64,000 nucleotides of DNA from Geobacter sp. (GTDB lineage: Bacteria; Desulfobacterota; Desulfuromonadia; Geobacterales; DSM-12255): the NCBI GenBank assembly GCA_009684525.1, contig WKKR01000005.1, forward strand, positions 1 to 64,000, given 5' to 3'. The notes below the pieces were generated by a model. That model was not told the DNA's origin and did no database searches. It saw only the letters and a program-made list of their open reading frames with translations. Below, piece after piece: positions 23,209 to 31,705 of the stretch. Position 1 is the first letter of the stretch. Each line of letters begins with the position of its first letter. Both the position numbers and the translations under genes were made by a program.

Positions 23209-25476
23209 TCAGTAACTCAGTCGCAATGAAGTACTGAAGGTCCTCGCATCGTTTATCTGCGAAATCGAGCTGTCCTTGGTGATCAGATAGGAGACATCCA
23301 GATACGATCCGCTCCGGATATTCCACCGCAGACTGCTGACAAACGCCCGGTTGGTCTCTTCGCTGGCCGTGGCAACGCTCTCGCGATAGGAGAGGTTCAA
23401 GAGCAGCGCCCCATCCTTGAAGGGGGACCAGGAGCCCCCCAGGTTGCGGGTATACTCGGTCTTCTTGTCGTTCTGGGCGATGAACGAGAAACCGCCGAAC
23501 AGATAGACGCTTCGCAGCGGATTGAAGGTACTGGAGATGTCGCCCAGCTGTGTGTAGATGTACTGGTCTGGCTTGCCCCCCCCGGTCAGCCATTGCCGCG
23601 AATCGGAGAAACTGAGGTTGATGCTCAGGGCCCGGTGCGGCTGCAGGCTTGCCCCCGCCGTAATGAGCAGGCTCTTTTGGTCAACCCCCACTTCGTCGCG
23701 CCCCATGCTGCCGCCGGCGGAAAGGTTGACGTTCACCCCCCGGTACAGCTCGGCCGAGTTGGTCAGAAAGAGCGAATTCTGCACCTTGCTGGCACCGTTG
23801 TCCTCCTCGACCCGGCCGCTGTAGACCAGAGAATGGGTCAGGGTCGGCAAGGGAGTGGCCGCCAGGGCAAGACTCAAGGTGTTGGAAGAGCGGGTCCGCT
23901 CCGGGTCGATCGAATCCTCCCTGGCCAAACGGGCACTGCCGGTCAGCTTCGTATTGAAGCGGTGGTTCATGCTGAGCCCGTTCAGCACCAGATAGCGCTG
24001 CGATGATATCGTATCGTTGCTGGAATGATCCAGGGTGAAGGTCATGTCGTAGAACAGGGAAGGCTCCTCCAGCAGCTTGACTTTCAGGTTCAGGTCGTAG
24101 AGGCCCGAGAGTGTGTGCGTGGTCTTTGTCTGACCAGGCTGCAGGAATTCGACGAAATACGGCTCGACGTTGTACACGGATATGTTGGCGGGAGAAATCC
24201 CGCCGTAATTGGCATCGGTAATCTCCTGGGCAACGGTGACCACCTGGATGTAGCGCTTGTTGGCAATCGTCGGGAACGACAGGTCGAACCCATGCCTGAT
24301 TTCATTGCCGATCGTATTCCGCAAATTGTTGAACGTGGACGTCACCGGTCCGACCTCGGTCCAGGTCAGGCCATCGTCGCTGGAATACACCTTCCAGTTG
24401 AATCTCGACGTGAATATGGCCGGGATATCGTTGTCGCTGTTATCGACCGTCACGAATACCCTGATCTCGTTGATCGACACGTTGAAGGCCGATTCGAGAA
24501 TCATCACCACATTGCTGTTCGGGCGGAAATTGCTCTTGGTTGCCAGTGTTACCTGTGCCCCTTTATCCAGCAGGTTGGGGTTTACGTTCGCCGTAGTAAC
24601 CAAAGTGTATCTGTCGGGATTGTACACCAGATCTTCTATCGTTGTCGAATATCCTCTGTTCGGACGCAGATAGGTCCGGACCTCCCCCGAACCTCCGGGC
24701 GTGACGTCATTGACCCGTGTCGAGATGTTGTAGCTCGTGGCCAGTGACACCCGGTCGCTGAAGAACTGGTCACCATAGGCAAAGCGCATGCTGTTGGTAA
24801 GAGACTGGACCTCCAGCCCGGTCAAGTTGTCATTCAGGGTGTTGAGGCTCCCCTGGTAGCTGAGATCAAGCGTCTGTACCGGCTTGTAACGGGAATTCAG
24901 GTTGATGGTGTCGGAAACGATATCCTGGGAGACGTGGTTCGCATCGTAAGAGTTCAGCCGCGACATGAGCAGGTCCAGGGAGGGGAGTCCCTCCGGTTTC
25001 CACCCAAACTTGGCATTGTAGTTCTCCACAATGGTGGTTGCCGATGCCCCACCCTCGGTCGAGAGGGTCTCTTCTCTGCGGCTGAAGCCGAGCCCTGACG
25101 AAATGACCTGGTTGGAGAGATTCAGGTCGGCATAGGGGTTGAACTTGCTCAGGGTGCTGTTCGTAGACTGCCCCGAGTTGTCGAAATCCGTCTCGGTCCG
25201 CTCCAGATAGCCGCCGGCAGAAAACCTCAGATTGGGGTAGATCATCTTATCCATGGACAGGCTGTAACGCTGCTGCAGCGACGTGCTGTTGGTGGTCGTG
25301 GGGGTGCCGCTGCTGTCGCGCTGCTCTCCGTTCGATTTGGAGAAATTGTACTCCAGATAGCCGCCAAGCCCCTCGGCGACTGCACGCTCCGGAGCGGCAG
25401 CCACCAGACAGAAAACCCCGATCAGACAGACCTGACTCAGGATGGCGCCTATCCTGGCCGAAAACCTCACAAACAT
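23209..25476 (-). CDS. Outer-membrane beta-barrel protein with inserted discoidin-like domain
   Basis: A 755-residue exported protein with signal peptide ending near RAVAEG. Most of it consists of alternating amphipathic strands typical of a large porin (LRFSAGGYLERTETDF, LSINLSFSDSRQWL, ALLLNLSYRESVATA), and it ends in an aromatic residue (TSLRLSY), the usual outer-membrane sorting signal. Between about residues 330 and 420 lies a different region with WKVYSSDDGLTWTEVGP and IANKRYIQVVTVAQ, which resembles an F5/8 type C (discoidin) binding domain. It is two bases from the propeller lipoprotein gene upstream. By analogy with porin-cytochrome conduits I infer an outer-membrane sleeve or secretion channel for this locus, but no known conduit family is identified. 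Confidence 0.82.
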   Translation of the reverse strand: MFVRFSARIGAILSQVCLIGVFCLVAAAPERAVAEGLGGYLEYNFSKSNGEQRDSSGTPTTTNSTSLQQRYSLSMDKMIYPNLRFSAGGYLERTETDFDNSGQSTNSTLSKFNPYADLNLSNQVISSGLGFSRREETLSTEGGASATTIVENYNAKFGWKPEGLPSLDLLMSRLNSYDANHVSQDIVSDTINLNSRYKPVQTLDLSYQGSLNTLNDNLTGLEVQSLTNSMRFAYGDQFFSDRVSLATSYNISTRVNDVTPGGSGEVRTYLRPNRGYSTTIEDLVYNPDRYTLVTTANVNPNLLDKGAQVTLATKSNFRPNSNVVMILESAFNVSINEIRVFVTVDNSDNDIPAIFTSRFNWKVYSSDDGLTWTEVGPVTSTFNNLRNTIGNEIRHGFDLSFPTIANKRYIQVVTVAQEITDANYGGISPANISVYNVEPYFVEFLQPGQTKTTHTLSGLYDLNLKVKLLEEPSLFYDMTFTLDHSSNDTISSQRYLVLNGLSMNHRFNTKLTGSARLAREDSIDPERTRSSNTLSLALAATPLPTLTHSLVYSGRVEEDNGASKVQNSLFLTNSAELYRGVNVNLSAGGSMGRDEVGVDQKSLLITAGASLQPHRALSINLSFSDSRQWLTGGGKPDQYIYTQLGDISSTFNPLRSVYLFGGFSFIAQNDKKTEYTRNLGGSWSPFKDGALLLNLSYRESVATASEETNRAFVSSLRWNIRSGSYLDVSYLITKDSSISQINDARTFSTSLRLSY

Positions 25477-25478
25477 CC

Positions 25479-26882
25479 TTACCTTTCACCAAAAACTGCA
25501 ACCCAGAAAGGTCCTTCGCCGGTATCCAGCACTGCCTGTTCCTTCTTGCCCACCAGGTTCACCATGCGTAGCGCCCTGCTCCGTGGAGTCAGCACCAACA
25601 GGTTGTTCTCCTCACCATCGATGGTCAGGTAGGTCACCCCGCCGTTGACCGTCAGGAAATCGCCGGGGATGAAGGAGAACGGGTCATAGATGTCGATGAC
25701 CCCACCGAACTGCTTGCCGAGATAGATCTGATCGGTAAAGGTATTCACCTTCAGGGCGCTCGACCCGGAGCCGGCGTTCACCCGCTTCAACACCGTCTGA
25801 CTGACCGGATCGATGACCAGTAGATAGGGTGACAACTCGTGGAAGACGTACAGTCGGTCCCCCTTCCGGTTGAACTGTCCGTAGAGCGGCCCTGCCTCGG
25901 TGGCGATGGTCCATGCCAGCTGCCGCGCCTCGATGTCGATCACCGAGATCGTATTGGAAAGGCGGTTGAAGACGTAAGCCCGCTTGCCGTTCCGGTCGAG
26001 GATGACGTATTCGGGGCTGTTCCCCACCGGGATCCGCGCCACCTCCAACTGGGAGAGGGCATCCAGGATGCTCGCCGTATTGGAGCCGGTATTGGCCGTG
26101 ACAAGGTATTTCCCGTCCGGGGTAATGACCAGGGAACGGGGGGCATCGCCGGGATTCAGCCTGATGCGCGCCATGATCTCGTGCTCAGCCGCATCGATCA
26201 CGTCCACGGCATCTTCACCGGAAATCACCACGTAGCCACGTCTGCGCACCTGGTCCAGCACAACCCCGGCCGGCCCCTTCCCGGTTTCGATGACCCTGCC
26301 GATACGGGCCGAGCGCTTGTCAAAGACCATGATCGTGTTGGAACCGGAATTGGTGAGGTACCCGGTCAGACCCGGCAACGGCGAGGTGGCGAACAACGCG
26401 TTGAACGCAGGGACAAACCGTATCCCGCCGGCAGTGGACTCGCGGTAGTTGAGGCTCAGGTTCAGGATGGTCGCCTTCCTGCTGTTGACCGTGAAGTTCA
26501 CGGCATTGGCATGGGGCTGTTCCGGGACCAGCAGCGCCCCCTCGCCATCCTCCCCCATCATGGCCGCGTTCCTGATCTTGTAGCGCAGGCCGACGTACGT
26601 GCCGTGGGGAAGAATCCCCGAGGCGCAGAACCGCTGGCGGGACATGGTGGAACTCCTGAATTCGCCGAGTTCCACGGTCAGGGGAAACTCAATGCCATCG
26701 TCCCTGAGCGCCGAGATACCGGCAATGGAAAACCGTAGCCTGCTCGCCTCCGGCGGGAACGGTTCGCAGTAGAGATACAGCTCTCCTTCGTCGATCAGCG
26801 GCCGGCGAATAGCCTGTTGGGGGCCCAGGCATCCGGCGATCAGACAGGCAAGGCAAACGGTCAGAATAAGTCGCTTCAACAC
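25479..26882 (-). CDS. Surface lipoprotein with YVTN-type beta-propeller
   Basis: A 467-residue lipoprotein with lipobox LIAGC at about residue 18. An N-terminal beta domain (20-150) resembling a DUF4382-like fold precedes a propeller of YVTN repeats, each of the form LVITPDGKYLVTANTGSNTA, VILDRNGKRAYVFNRLSNTI and GQFNRKGDRLYVFHELSPY. These structures bind partners and are common on cell surfaces. The start is a GTG at 26882 with GGAG six bases upstream. Position between an OmcS paralogue and the barrel suggests a surface accessory to the conduit; the partner is unknown. Confidence 0.85.
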   Translation of the reverse strand: MLKRLILTVCLACLIAGCLGPQQAIRRPLIDEGELYLYCEPFPPEASRLRFSIAGISALRDDGIEFPLTVELGEFRSSTMSRQRFCASGILPHGTYVGLRYKIRNAAMMGEDGEGALLVPEQPHANAVNFTVNSRKATILNLSLNYRESTAGGIRFVPAFNALFATSPLPGLTGYLTNSGSNTIMVFDKRSARIGRVIETGKGPAGVVLDQVRRRGYVVISGEDAVDVIDAAEHEIMARIRLNPGDAPRSLVITPDGKYLVTANTGSNTASILDALSQLEVARIPVGNSPEYVILDRNGKRAYVFNRLSNTISVIDIEARQLAWTIATEAGPLYGQFNRKGDRLYVFHELSPYLLVIDPVSQTVLKRVNAGSGSSALKVNTFTDQIYLGKQFGGVIDIYDPFSFIPGDFLTVNGGVTYLTIDGEENNLLVLTPRSRALRMVNLVGKKEQAVLDTGEGPFWVAVFGER

Positions 26883-26945
26883 TACACACTCCTCGATCCC
26901 CTGGCACTGGGCAGGGGAGATGGATCATACACCGCCCACACCTGG

Positions 26946-28268
26946 TCAGGGAGGGACTGTTGCATGGCACTTCTGGCAGAGCGGTTGCTGATCAGTCGCA
27001 AAGCGGGAAGCCGGGATGTCGTAATTGGCGCGCAGGGCCTCCTGCTCGGTCCTCCCCTGGCCGTACGGCTGGAATGTCTGTCCTTCCTGCGCATAGGTAC
27101 CGCTGTTGACGATCAGGGACGACTTGTTGTTCCAGCGCATGCTGCCGTCCCAGCCGCTGGCATGGGCACGATGGCAGGAGAGGCACATCACGGCCGGGTT
27201 ACCGTCGGCAGTGGACGGCCCCTTGGTCGGGAAGGCCGTCACGATCGACTTGAGGAGCGGGTAATTGGTCGTGCCGACCTCAAAGGGGACCAGCGACAGA
27301 TAGGACGTTGCTTCCATGCCGGTAAGATCGCCGGTCATCACATACTGGTTGTAATAGGCTGCGATCGTCGAGCCCAGGGTGCCGCTGCTGCCGGTCGGAT
27401 GCGTAAGCGGCGTCGGAGCGCTGTCCGTATGGATATTGGGATGGCAGTTGCGGCACCATTCCGACATCCCGCTGCCATACCCCACCCTGGTCTGGGAAAC
27501 ACTCTCCGAGCGGTTGTAGATATCAGGGGCTACGGCCAGGGGCGGATTCGCGGAAAAGGGGTTTGCCCCCCCCAGCGATTTGGGGTTGTAGCCGATCCCC
27601 CCCAGCATCCGGTAGACGCCGACGGCAAAGGTTGTGTCGGGATCGGCGCTGCCTGCCAGAGAACCGGAGCCCTTGATCGGCTTGCCGTCGGTTGCGATGC
27701 TGCCGTCGACATTCCTGCGATATCTGCCGTGGGGGTCGTGACAGCTGATGCAAGTCATCGAAGCGGCCGGATAGGTCCCACCGGGGGCGGAGAGTTTTGT
27801 TGCATCCTGCAGGTAGCCGTAATCCTGGGCCACGATATTGTGGCCGTGGCTGTCGCCACTGCTGGTGAGCATGGACGCGCCCAGGCTCGGCATCCAGAGA
27901 TAGTTCTTCTTCAGCCAGCCGAAATCGCCACCCGGCGTCAACTGGCGCGGCGGGGCACCGATCGGCATGTCCACCTCGGCCGTGCTGACATGGTAGGAGG
28001 TGGGACCGGTGTCGCCAGCCTGCTGATGGCAGTTCAGGCAGACCGAACCCTGGTCGCTCGCCTTGAGCAGATAGCGGTTGCCGCTTCCGGGAGGGGCATT
28101 GGCTGTCATGGGAGCCCCCTCGAAGGAGTTGTGGATGGAATGGCACCCTTCGCACTCCCCTGCCCCCCCTTCGTGAAAGGCAACAGCCGGACCGCTCCCC
28201 CACCCGGCAAGGATGAAGAGCCCCAGAGAAATCATCCCGAATGTCGTACCAGCTCTCTTCACAACCAC
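26946..28268 (-). CDS. OmcS-family six-heme cytochrome, paralogue C (retains inter-subunit His)
   Basis: An exported cytochrome of about 440 residues. Six CXXCH motifs (CEGCH, CLNCH, CISCH, CRNCH, CLSCH, CQKCH) follow the OmcS order, with mature N-terminus FHEGGAGECEGCHSIHN, so the histidine equivalent to OmcS His16 is present. Other shared segments are SYHVSTAEVDMPIG, QLTPGGDFGWLKKNY, GHNIVAQDYGY and CHRAHASGW. No ATG fits; a GTG at 28268 with GGGAG eight bases upstream gives a good signal peptide, GTGs at 28262 and 28298 are alternatives. This paralogue could form or join OmcS-like filaments. Confidence 0.9.
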   Translation of the reverse strand: MVVKRAGTTFGMISLGLFILAGWGSGPAVAFHEGGAGECEGCHSIHNSFEGAPMTANAPPGSGNRYLLKASDQGSVCLNCHQQAGDTGPTSYHVSTAEVDMPIGAPPRQLTPGGDFGWLKKNYLWMPSLGASMLTSSGDSHGHNIVAQDYGYLQDATKLSAPGGTYPAASMTCISCHDPHGRYRRNVDGSIATDGKPIKGSGSLAGSADPDTTFAVGVYRMLGGIGYNPKSLGGANPFSANPPLAVAPDIYNRSESVSQTRVGYGSGMSEWCRNCHPNIHTDSAPTPLTHPTGSSGTLGSTIAAYYNQYVMTGDLTGMEATSYLSLVPFEVGTTNYPLLKSIVTAFPTKGPSTADGNPAVMCLSCHRAHASGWDGSMRWNNKSSLIVNSGTYAQEGQTFQPYGQGRTEQEALRANYDIPASRFATDQQPLCQKCHATVPP

Positions 28269-28332
28269 CCCGCTGGCTCCCTTGCAGACAACCTGCACAT
28301 GCTCCGAAAACCGCAACCGCAGCGGCACGGCA

Positions 28333-31300
28333 TCAGTTTGCCGGTGTCGCCCCTGCTGCCTCTGCCCGATAGACATTGACCTGACGGGCAACGATCATCC
28401 TCACCCGCTCGGTCATGCTGCCCATGCCCGGCAACTGCCGCCTCTCCCCTCTGGCATCATTCCGCTCCTGCAGATAAGCCTTCTGGACTTCAGCCAGGGT
28501 GTCGGAGGCAAAACGCTTCATGAAACCGTCGCGATCGGCACCCTGGACCGTAAGCTGCCCGAAGATGACCCGCGCGTTGTTGTCGACGATCATCACTTCG
28601 GCAATTCCGGGCGAGACGGGCGCCTTTACCGCAGACACCTCCATCCGCACCGGCAGGCCCCGTTCGTTCATCACCTGCAGCGGAATCAAGGCCAAAAGCG
28701 ACGGCGACATCGCTACTTCTTTAGAATACTCCTTTTCGAGAAAACGCCAAGGAGCATAGTCGGGATACTGTCGGTTGAACGCCTGCGCCGCCTCCCGGAA
28801 GCTCGGGGTATCGTACTCCCCGGCAAGGAACTCGGCATGAAGAACGCCGGCCTCCATCCCTGCCCGGTCGAGCTTGTACCAGCGTCTGAGCTGCTCATCC
28901 CTGGCAGCCTTTTCCGCAGGCTTGTGCAGATAGGGCTGGATGCTCTCGCGGAAGCGAAGGAGCGTTGCCACGTTCTCGGCCATGAGGCGGGACTTGCCGA
29001 TGGATCGGGGGGCTGAGAACTCAAGGAACAGGTTGTCGTCGGTATTGATCAACCCTCCCCGGGCATAGGCAGCGCTTCCTACCGGTCCTGCCACGAAGTA
29101 GCTGAGCAGGTCGGTGGCACTCCCCATGTTGACCATCTTCAGGTCGCGGCTCACCTCTGGCACGGCGATCCGCCGCGCCAGCTCCTCTTCGTCGATGACA
29201 ATCGGCTCATTGCTGCCGATCAGTTCGGCGTCGTCGTGGGTCATCCAGATCATGGTGTAGCGGAAATGCTCGCGTAGCGTCTTGACCACGGTCATCAGAT
29301 CCTGGCGGGACAGTTCGTAGAGTGGCAGCCACTGGCAGATGATGCCGCCGGGGCGGAGATGCTGTGCCGCCAGCCTGAAATACTCATCGGTATAGAGATA
29401 GCCGGCGCCGCTGAACCAGGGGTGAATCGGGTCTGCGGTAATGACGTCGAACTTCTCGTCGCTGGTCAAAAGGAAATTACGGCCGTCGTTGAAGACGACC
29501 TGCAGCTTCGGGTTGTCCAGCACGGCATGGTTGTACTCGGCAAAGGTCCGCGCCACCCCCAGGACCTTGGGCTCGATCTCGGCCAGCACGATCCGCTGAA
29601 CCGTGGGGTGCACCGATACGGCACCCAGGGTCATGCCGCTCCCTGTCCCGAGCACGAAGACCTTTTCCGGATTCTTGTGCAGGAGCATCGGCAGATGCCC
29701 CAGGGTGTACTGGCACTGCAGCCCCTCACCATGGGTAGTGGCCTCCACCCGGCCATTGGTGATGAACGCCTGATATCCGCCCCCCTTGATCCTGATGGAA
29801 CTGACAATGGACGACACCCCTTCGCCGTAATAGAGCACTTCCGTGTTCTGCAACGCCTCCTGCACCTGCTCGGGCGTGGCAAAGGCCTCGGGCTGGTTGG
29901 CCCGGTAAATGGCGAAGTAGTCCCGGTTCCAGACCCGCAGGGCAGTGTCGTTCACTGCCAGAAAGACGATGCAGCCGAGCGGCACCACAGCTGCCAGCCA
30001 GATGAACGCCCTCTTGCGCAACAGGCTTGCGAGCAGCACCAGACCGAAGCCGATATTGACCAGGGTGAGCATCTGCAGCGATCGCTCGATCCCGAACAGA
30101 TAGACCAGCAGAAAGCCGCTCAACGCCGAGCCGAGGATGGCGCCGACCGTGTTCCAGGTCAGCACTTCGCCGACCGCGTGCCCCACCAGCCGGCGATAGC
30201 GTAGGTGGATCTTGCCGGCCAGCGGGAAGGCCACACCCATGAAAAACGCCGGGACCAGCATGTAGGAAAAGGCGAGCAACAGGCTGAAAAACTGCCGTGC
30301 CGCAAAGGAATCCATGCCGGTGAAGAGGGTCCGGTTCTGGAACAGGAGAGCCACCGACGGCAGGTGCCGGATGAAAAAGGTCACTGCCAGAGCTGCCAGG
30401 CCGATGACGATCTGCACCACCCCGAAACCTGCCACGGTCCGCAGCCCGGCGTCCCTTTTGCCAGGACGGTTCTCCAGGATGCCGTAGCAGGAGCTCCCCA
30501 GCGCTATCCCCACCAGGAACGCTGAGAGCATGATGGTGAAGCCGTAGACACTGGCACCGATGACGATGCTGAGAATCCTGGTCCAGAGGATCTCGTAGCC
30601 CAAGGCGCAGAAGCCGCTGACACCAATCCCCCAGAGCACCAGGCGAAACGGCAGGGGATCGTCTGCGACCCGCTCCTGCACCAGCTCGATGTCGGGCTCT
30701 CCATCAGCATCGGCACTGGCAGCCATTGAAAGCGGCAGCCGCCCCTGCAGAAAGATGGCCAGGGAGCCCACTGCCAGGTTGATGGCGATGGCGATCACCA
30801 GGGTGGTGGATACCGAAAGGGTGGGAAGGAAATAGAAGCCGGCCACGCTTGCCCCGGCAACCGCGCCAAAGGTGTTGAAGGCGTAGAGGAACGGGAGCGC
30901 ATCGCGCTGCGTTCCCTTGTGCTGCGCGATGAATGCCGAGAGGATCGGCAGGGTGCCCCCCATCAGGGTGGTCGGCACGATCAGGGCGATGCAGCAGAAA
31001 AGGACGCGGATGAGGGAGAGGTAGAGGGGAGAATTGTCCGCCAGGGTTGCCAGCGGGACGTAGATCTTGGGATAAGCCATCATCAGGAAAGCAACCACGA
31101 CCGCGGAAAGGGCTATCCCGATCTCCAGCATGCCATAGAGACGCAGGAGCGAGGACCGGTCCTCGGCGCGCCTGCCGAGCAGCCGGCTCCCCAGGGCGAG
31201 ACCTGCCATGAAGACCGCCAGCACGGTGGTTACTGCCAGATGGGAACCGCCGAACACCAGGCTTAAGGAGCGAACCCAGACCACCTGATAGATGAGGGCG

Positions 31301-31419
31301 GCAGCCCCCGAACAGAAAAACATGACATAGACGAGGAGAGCGAAGGACAACGGCACAGCTTGTTCCTTTCTCGCGGGCAAAGGGGAGGATACCGGCGCTC
31401 CATCGCCTGGGCGCTTCAT
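28333..31419 (-). CDS. Polytopic membrane protein fused to spermidine-synthase-like domain
   Basis: A protein of about 1028 residues. Residues 20-240 and 265-500 are two sets of hydrophobic helices, each opening with a related motif (CSGAAALIYQVVWVRSLSLVFG and CALGYEILWTRILSIVIGA), the MFS-like half of fused spermidine synthase-like proteins. Residues 520-800 form a Rossmann methyltransferase-type domain with VFVLGTGSGMTLG, LAEIEPKVLGVARTF, FNDGRNFLL and DVITADPIHPW. A C-terminal region of 200 residues is unassigned. The fold is that of polyamine synthases, but substrate residues cannot be confirmed by eye. The start is uncertain: ATG 31419 is used; GTG 31356 has a better AAGGA site. It heads the run that follows omcS. 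Confidence 0.85.
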   Translation of the reverse strand: MKRPGDGAPVSSPLPARKEQAVPLSFALLVYVMFFCSGAAALIYQVVWVRSLSLVFGGSHLAVTTVLAVFMAGLALGSRLLGRRAEDRSSLLRLYGMLEIGIALSAVVVAFLMMAYPKIYVPLATLADNSPLYLSLIRVLFCCIALIVPTTLMGGTLPILSAFIAQHKGTQRDALPFLYAFNTFGAVAGASVAGFYFLPTLSVSTTLVIAIAINLAVGSLAIFLQGRLPLSMAASADADGEPDIELVQERVADDPLPFRLVLWGIGVSGFCALGYEILWTRILSIVIGASVYGFTIMLSAFLVGIALGSSCYGILENRPGKRDAGLRTVAGFGVVQIVIGLAALAVTFFIRHLPSVALLFQNRTLFTGMDSFAARQFFSLLLAFSYMLVPAFFMGVAFPLAGKIHLRYRRLVGHAVGEVLTWNTVGAILGSALSGFLLVYLFGIERSLQMLTLVNIGFGLVLLASLLRKRAFIWLAAVVPLGCIVFLAVNDTALRVWNRDYFAIYRANQPEAFATPEQVQEALQNTEVLYYGEGVSSIVSSIRIKGGGYQAFITNGRVEATTHGEGLQCQYTLGHLPMLLHKNPEKVFVLGTGSGMTLGAVSVHPTVQRIVLAEIEPKVLGVARTFAEYNHAVLDNPKLQVVFNDGRNFLLTSDEKFDVITADPIHPWFSGAGYLYTDEYFRLAAQHLRPGGIICQWLPLYELSRQDLMTVVKTLREHFRYTMIWMTHDDAELIGSNEPIVIDEEELARRIAVPEVSRDLKMVNMGSATDLLSYFVAGPVGSAAYARGGLINTDDNLFLEFSAPRSIGKSRLMAENVATLLRFRESIQPYLHKPAEKAARDEQLRRWYKLDRAGMEAGVLHAEFLAGEYDTPSFREAAQAFNRQYPDYAPWRFLEKEYSKEVAMSPSLLALIPLQVMNERGLPVRMEVSAVKAPVSPGIAEVMIVDNNARVIFGQLTVQGADRDGFMKRFASDTLAEVQKAYLQERNDARGERRQLPGMGSMTERVRMIVARQVNVYRAEAAGATPAN

Positions 31420-31549
31420 TGCGCCAGCGGTATCCACTCTCCTGCCACGGGGACATGCGCCGCATTCTCCGGACCGCCGCCTGGGCGGAAGTCCGATACG
31501 GGCATGGTTTGCTTACAGAATTCTAACCAGCCCCCCCGCAAAATAACAA

Positions 31550-31567
31550 GGCTGGCAGATGCCAGCC
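31550..31567 (-). terminator. Second hairpin downstream of omcS
   Basis: A perfect GGCTGGCA/TGCCAGCC stem with a two-base centre; on the minus strand it is followed by TTGTTATTTTGCG. With the terminator at 31650-31683 it makes a double barrier between omcS and the spermidine-synthase-like gene. Confidence 0.6.
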
Positions 31568-31649
31568 ATCACAGAACAGACTAGACACCACCCTATCAAC
31601 CGGTGGCGTGGCGGTGTCGCGGCCGTACCCCCCCCGTGCCTGCAGAAGG

Positions 31650-31683
31650 TTAAAAACGGGGTCGGCGCATGGCCGACCCCGTT
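31650..31683 (-). terminator. Rho-independent terminator after omcS
   Basis: AACGGGGTCGGC (31655-31666) pairs perfectly with GCCGACCCCGTT (31672-31683) around a five-base loop, followed on the minus strand by TTTTTAACC. It lies 22 bp past the omcS stop codon and makes omcS largely a single-gene transcript. Confidence 0.85.
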
Positions 31684-31705
31684 CCGAGCCACAACGGTCA
31701 GAGAA

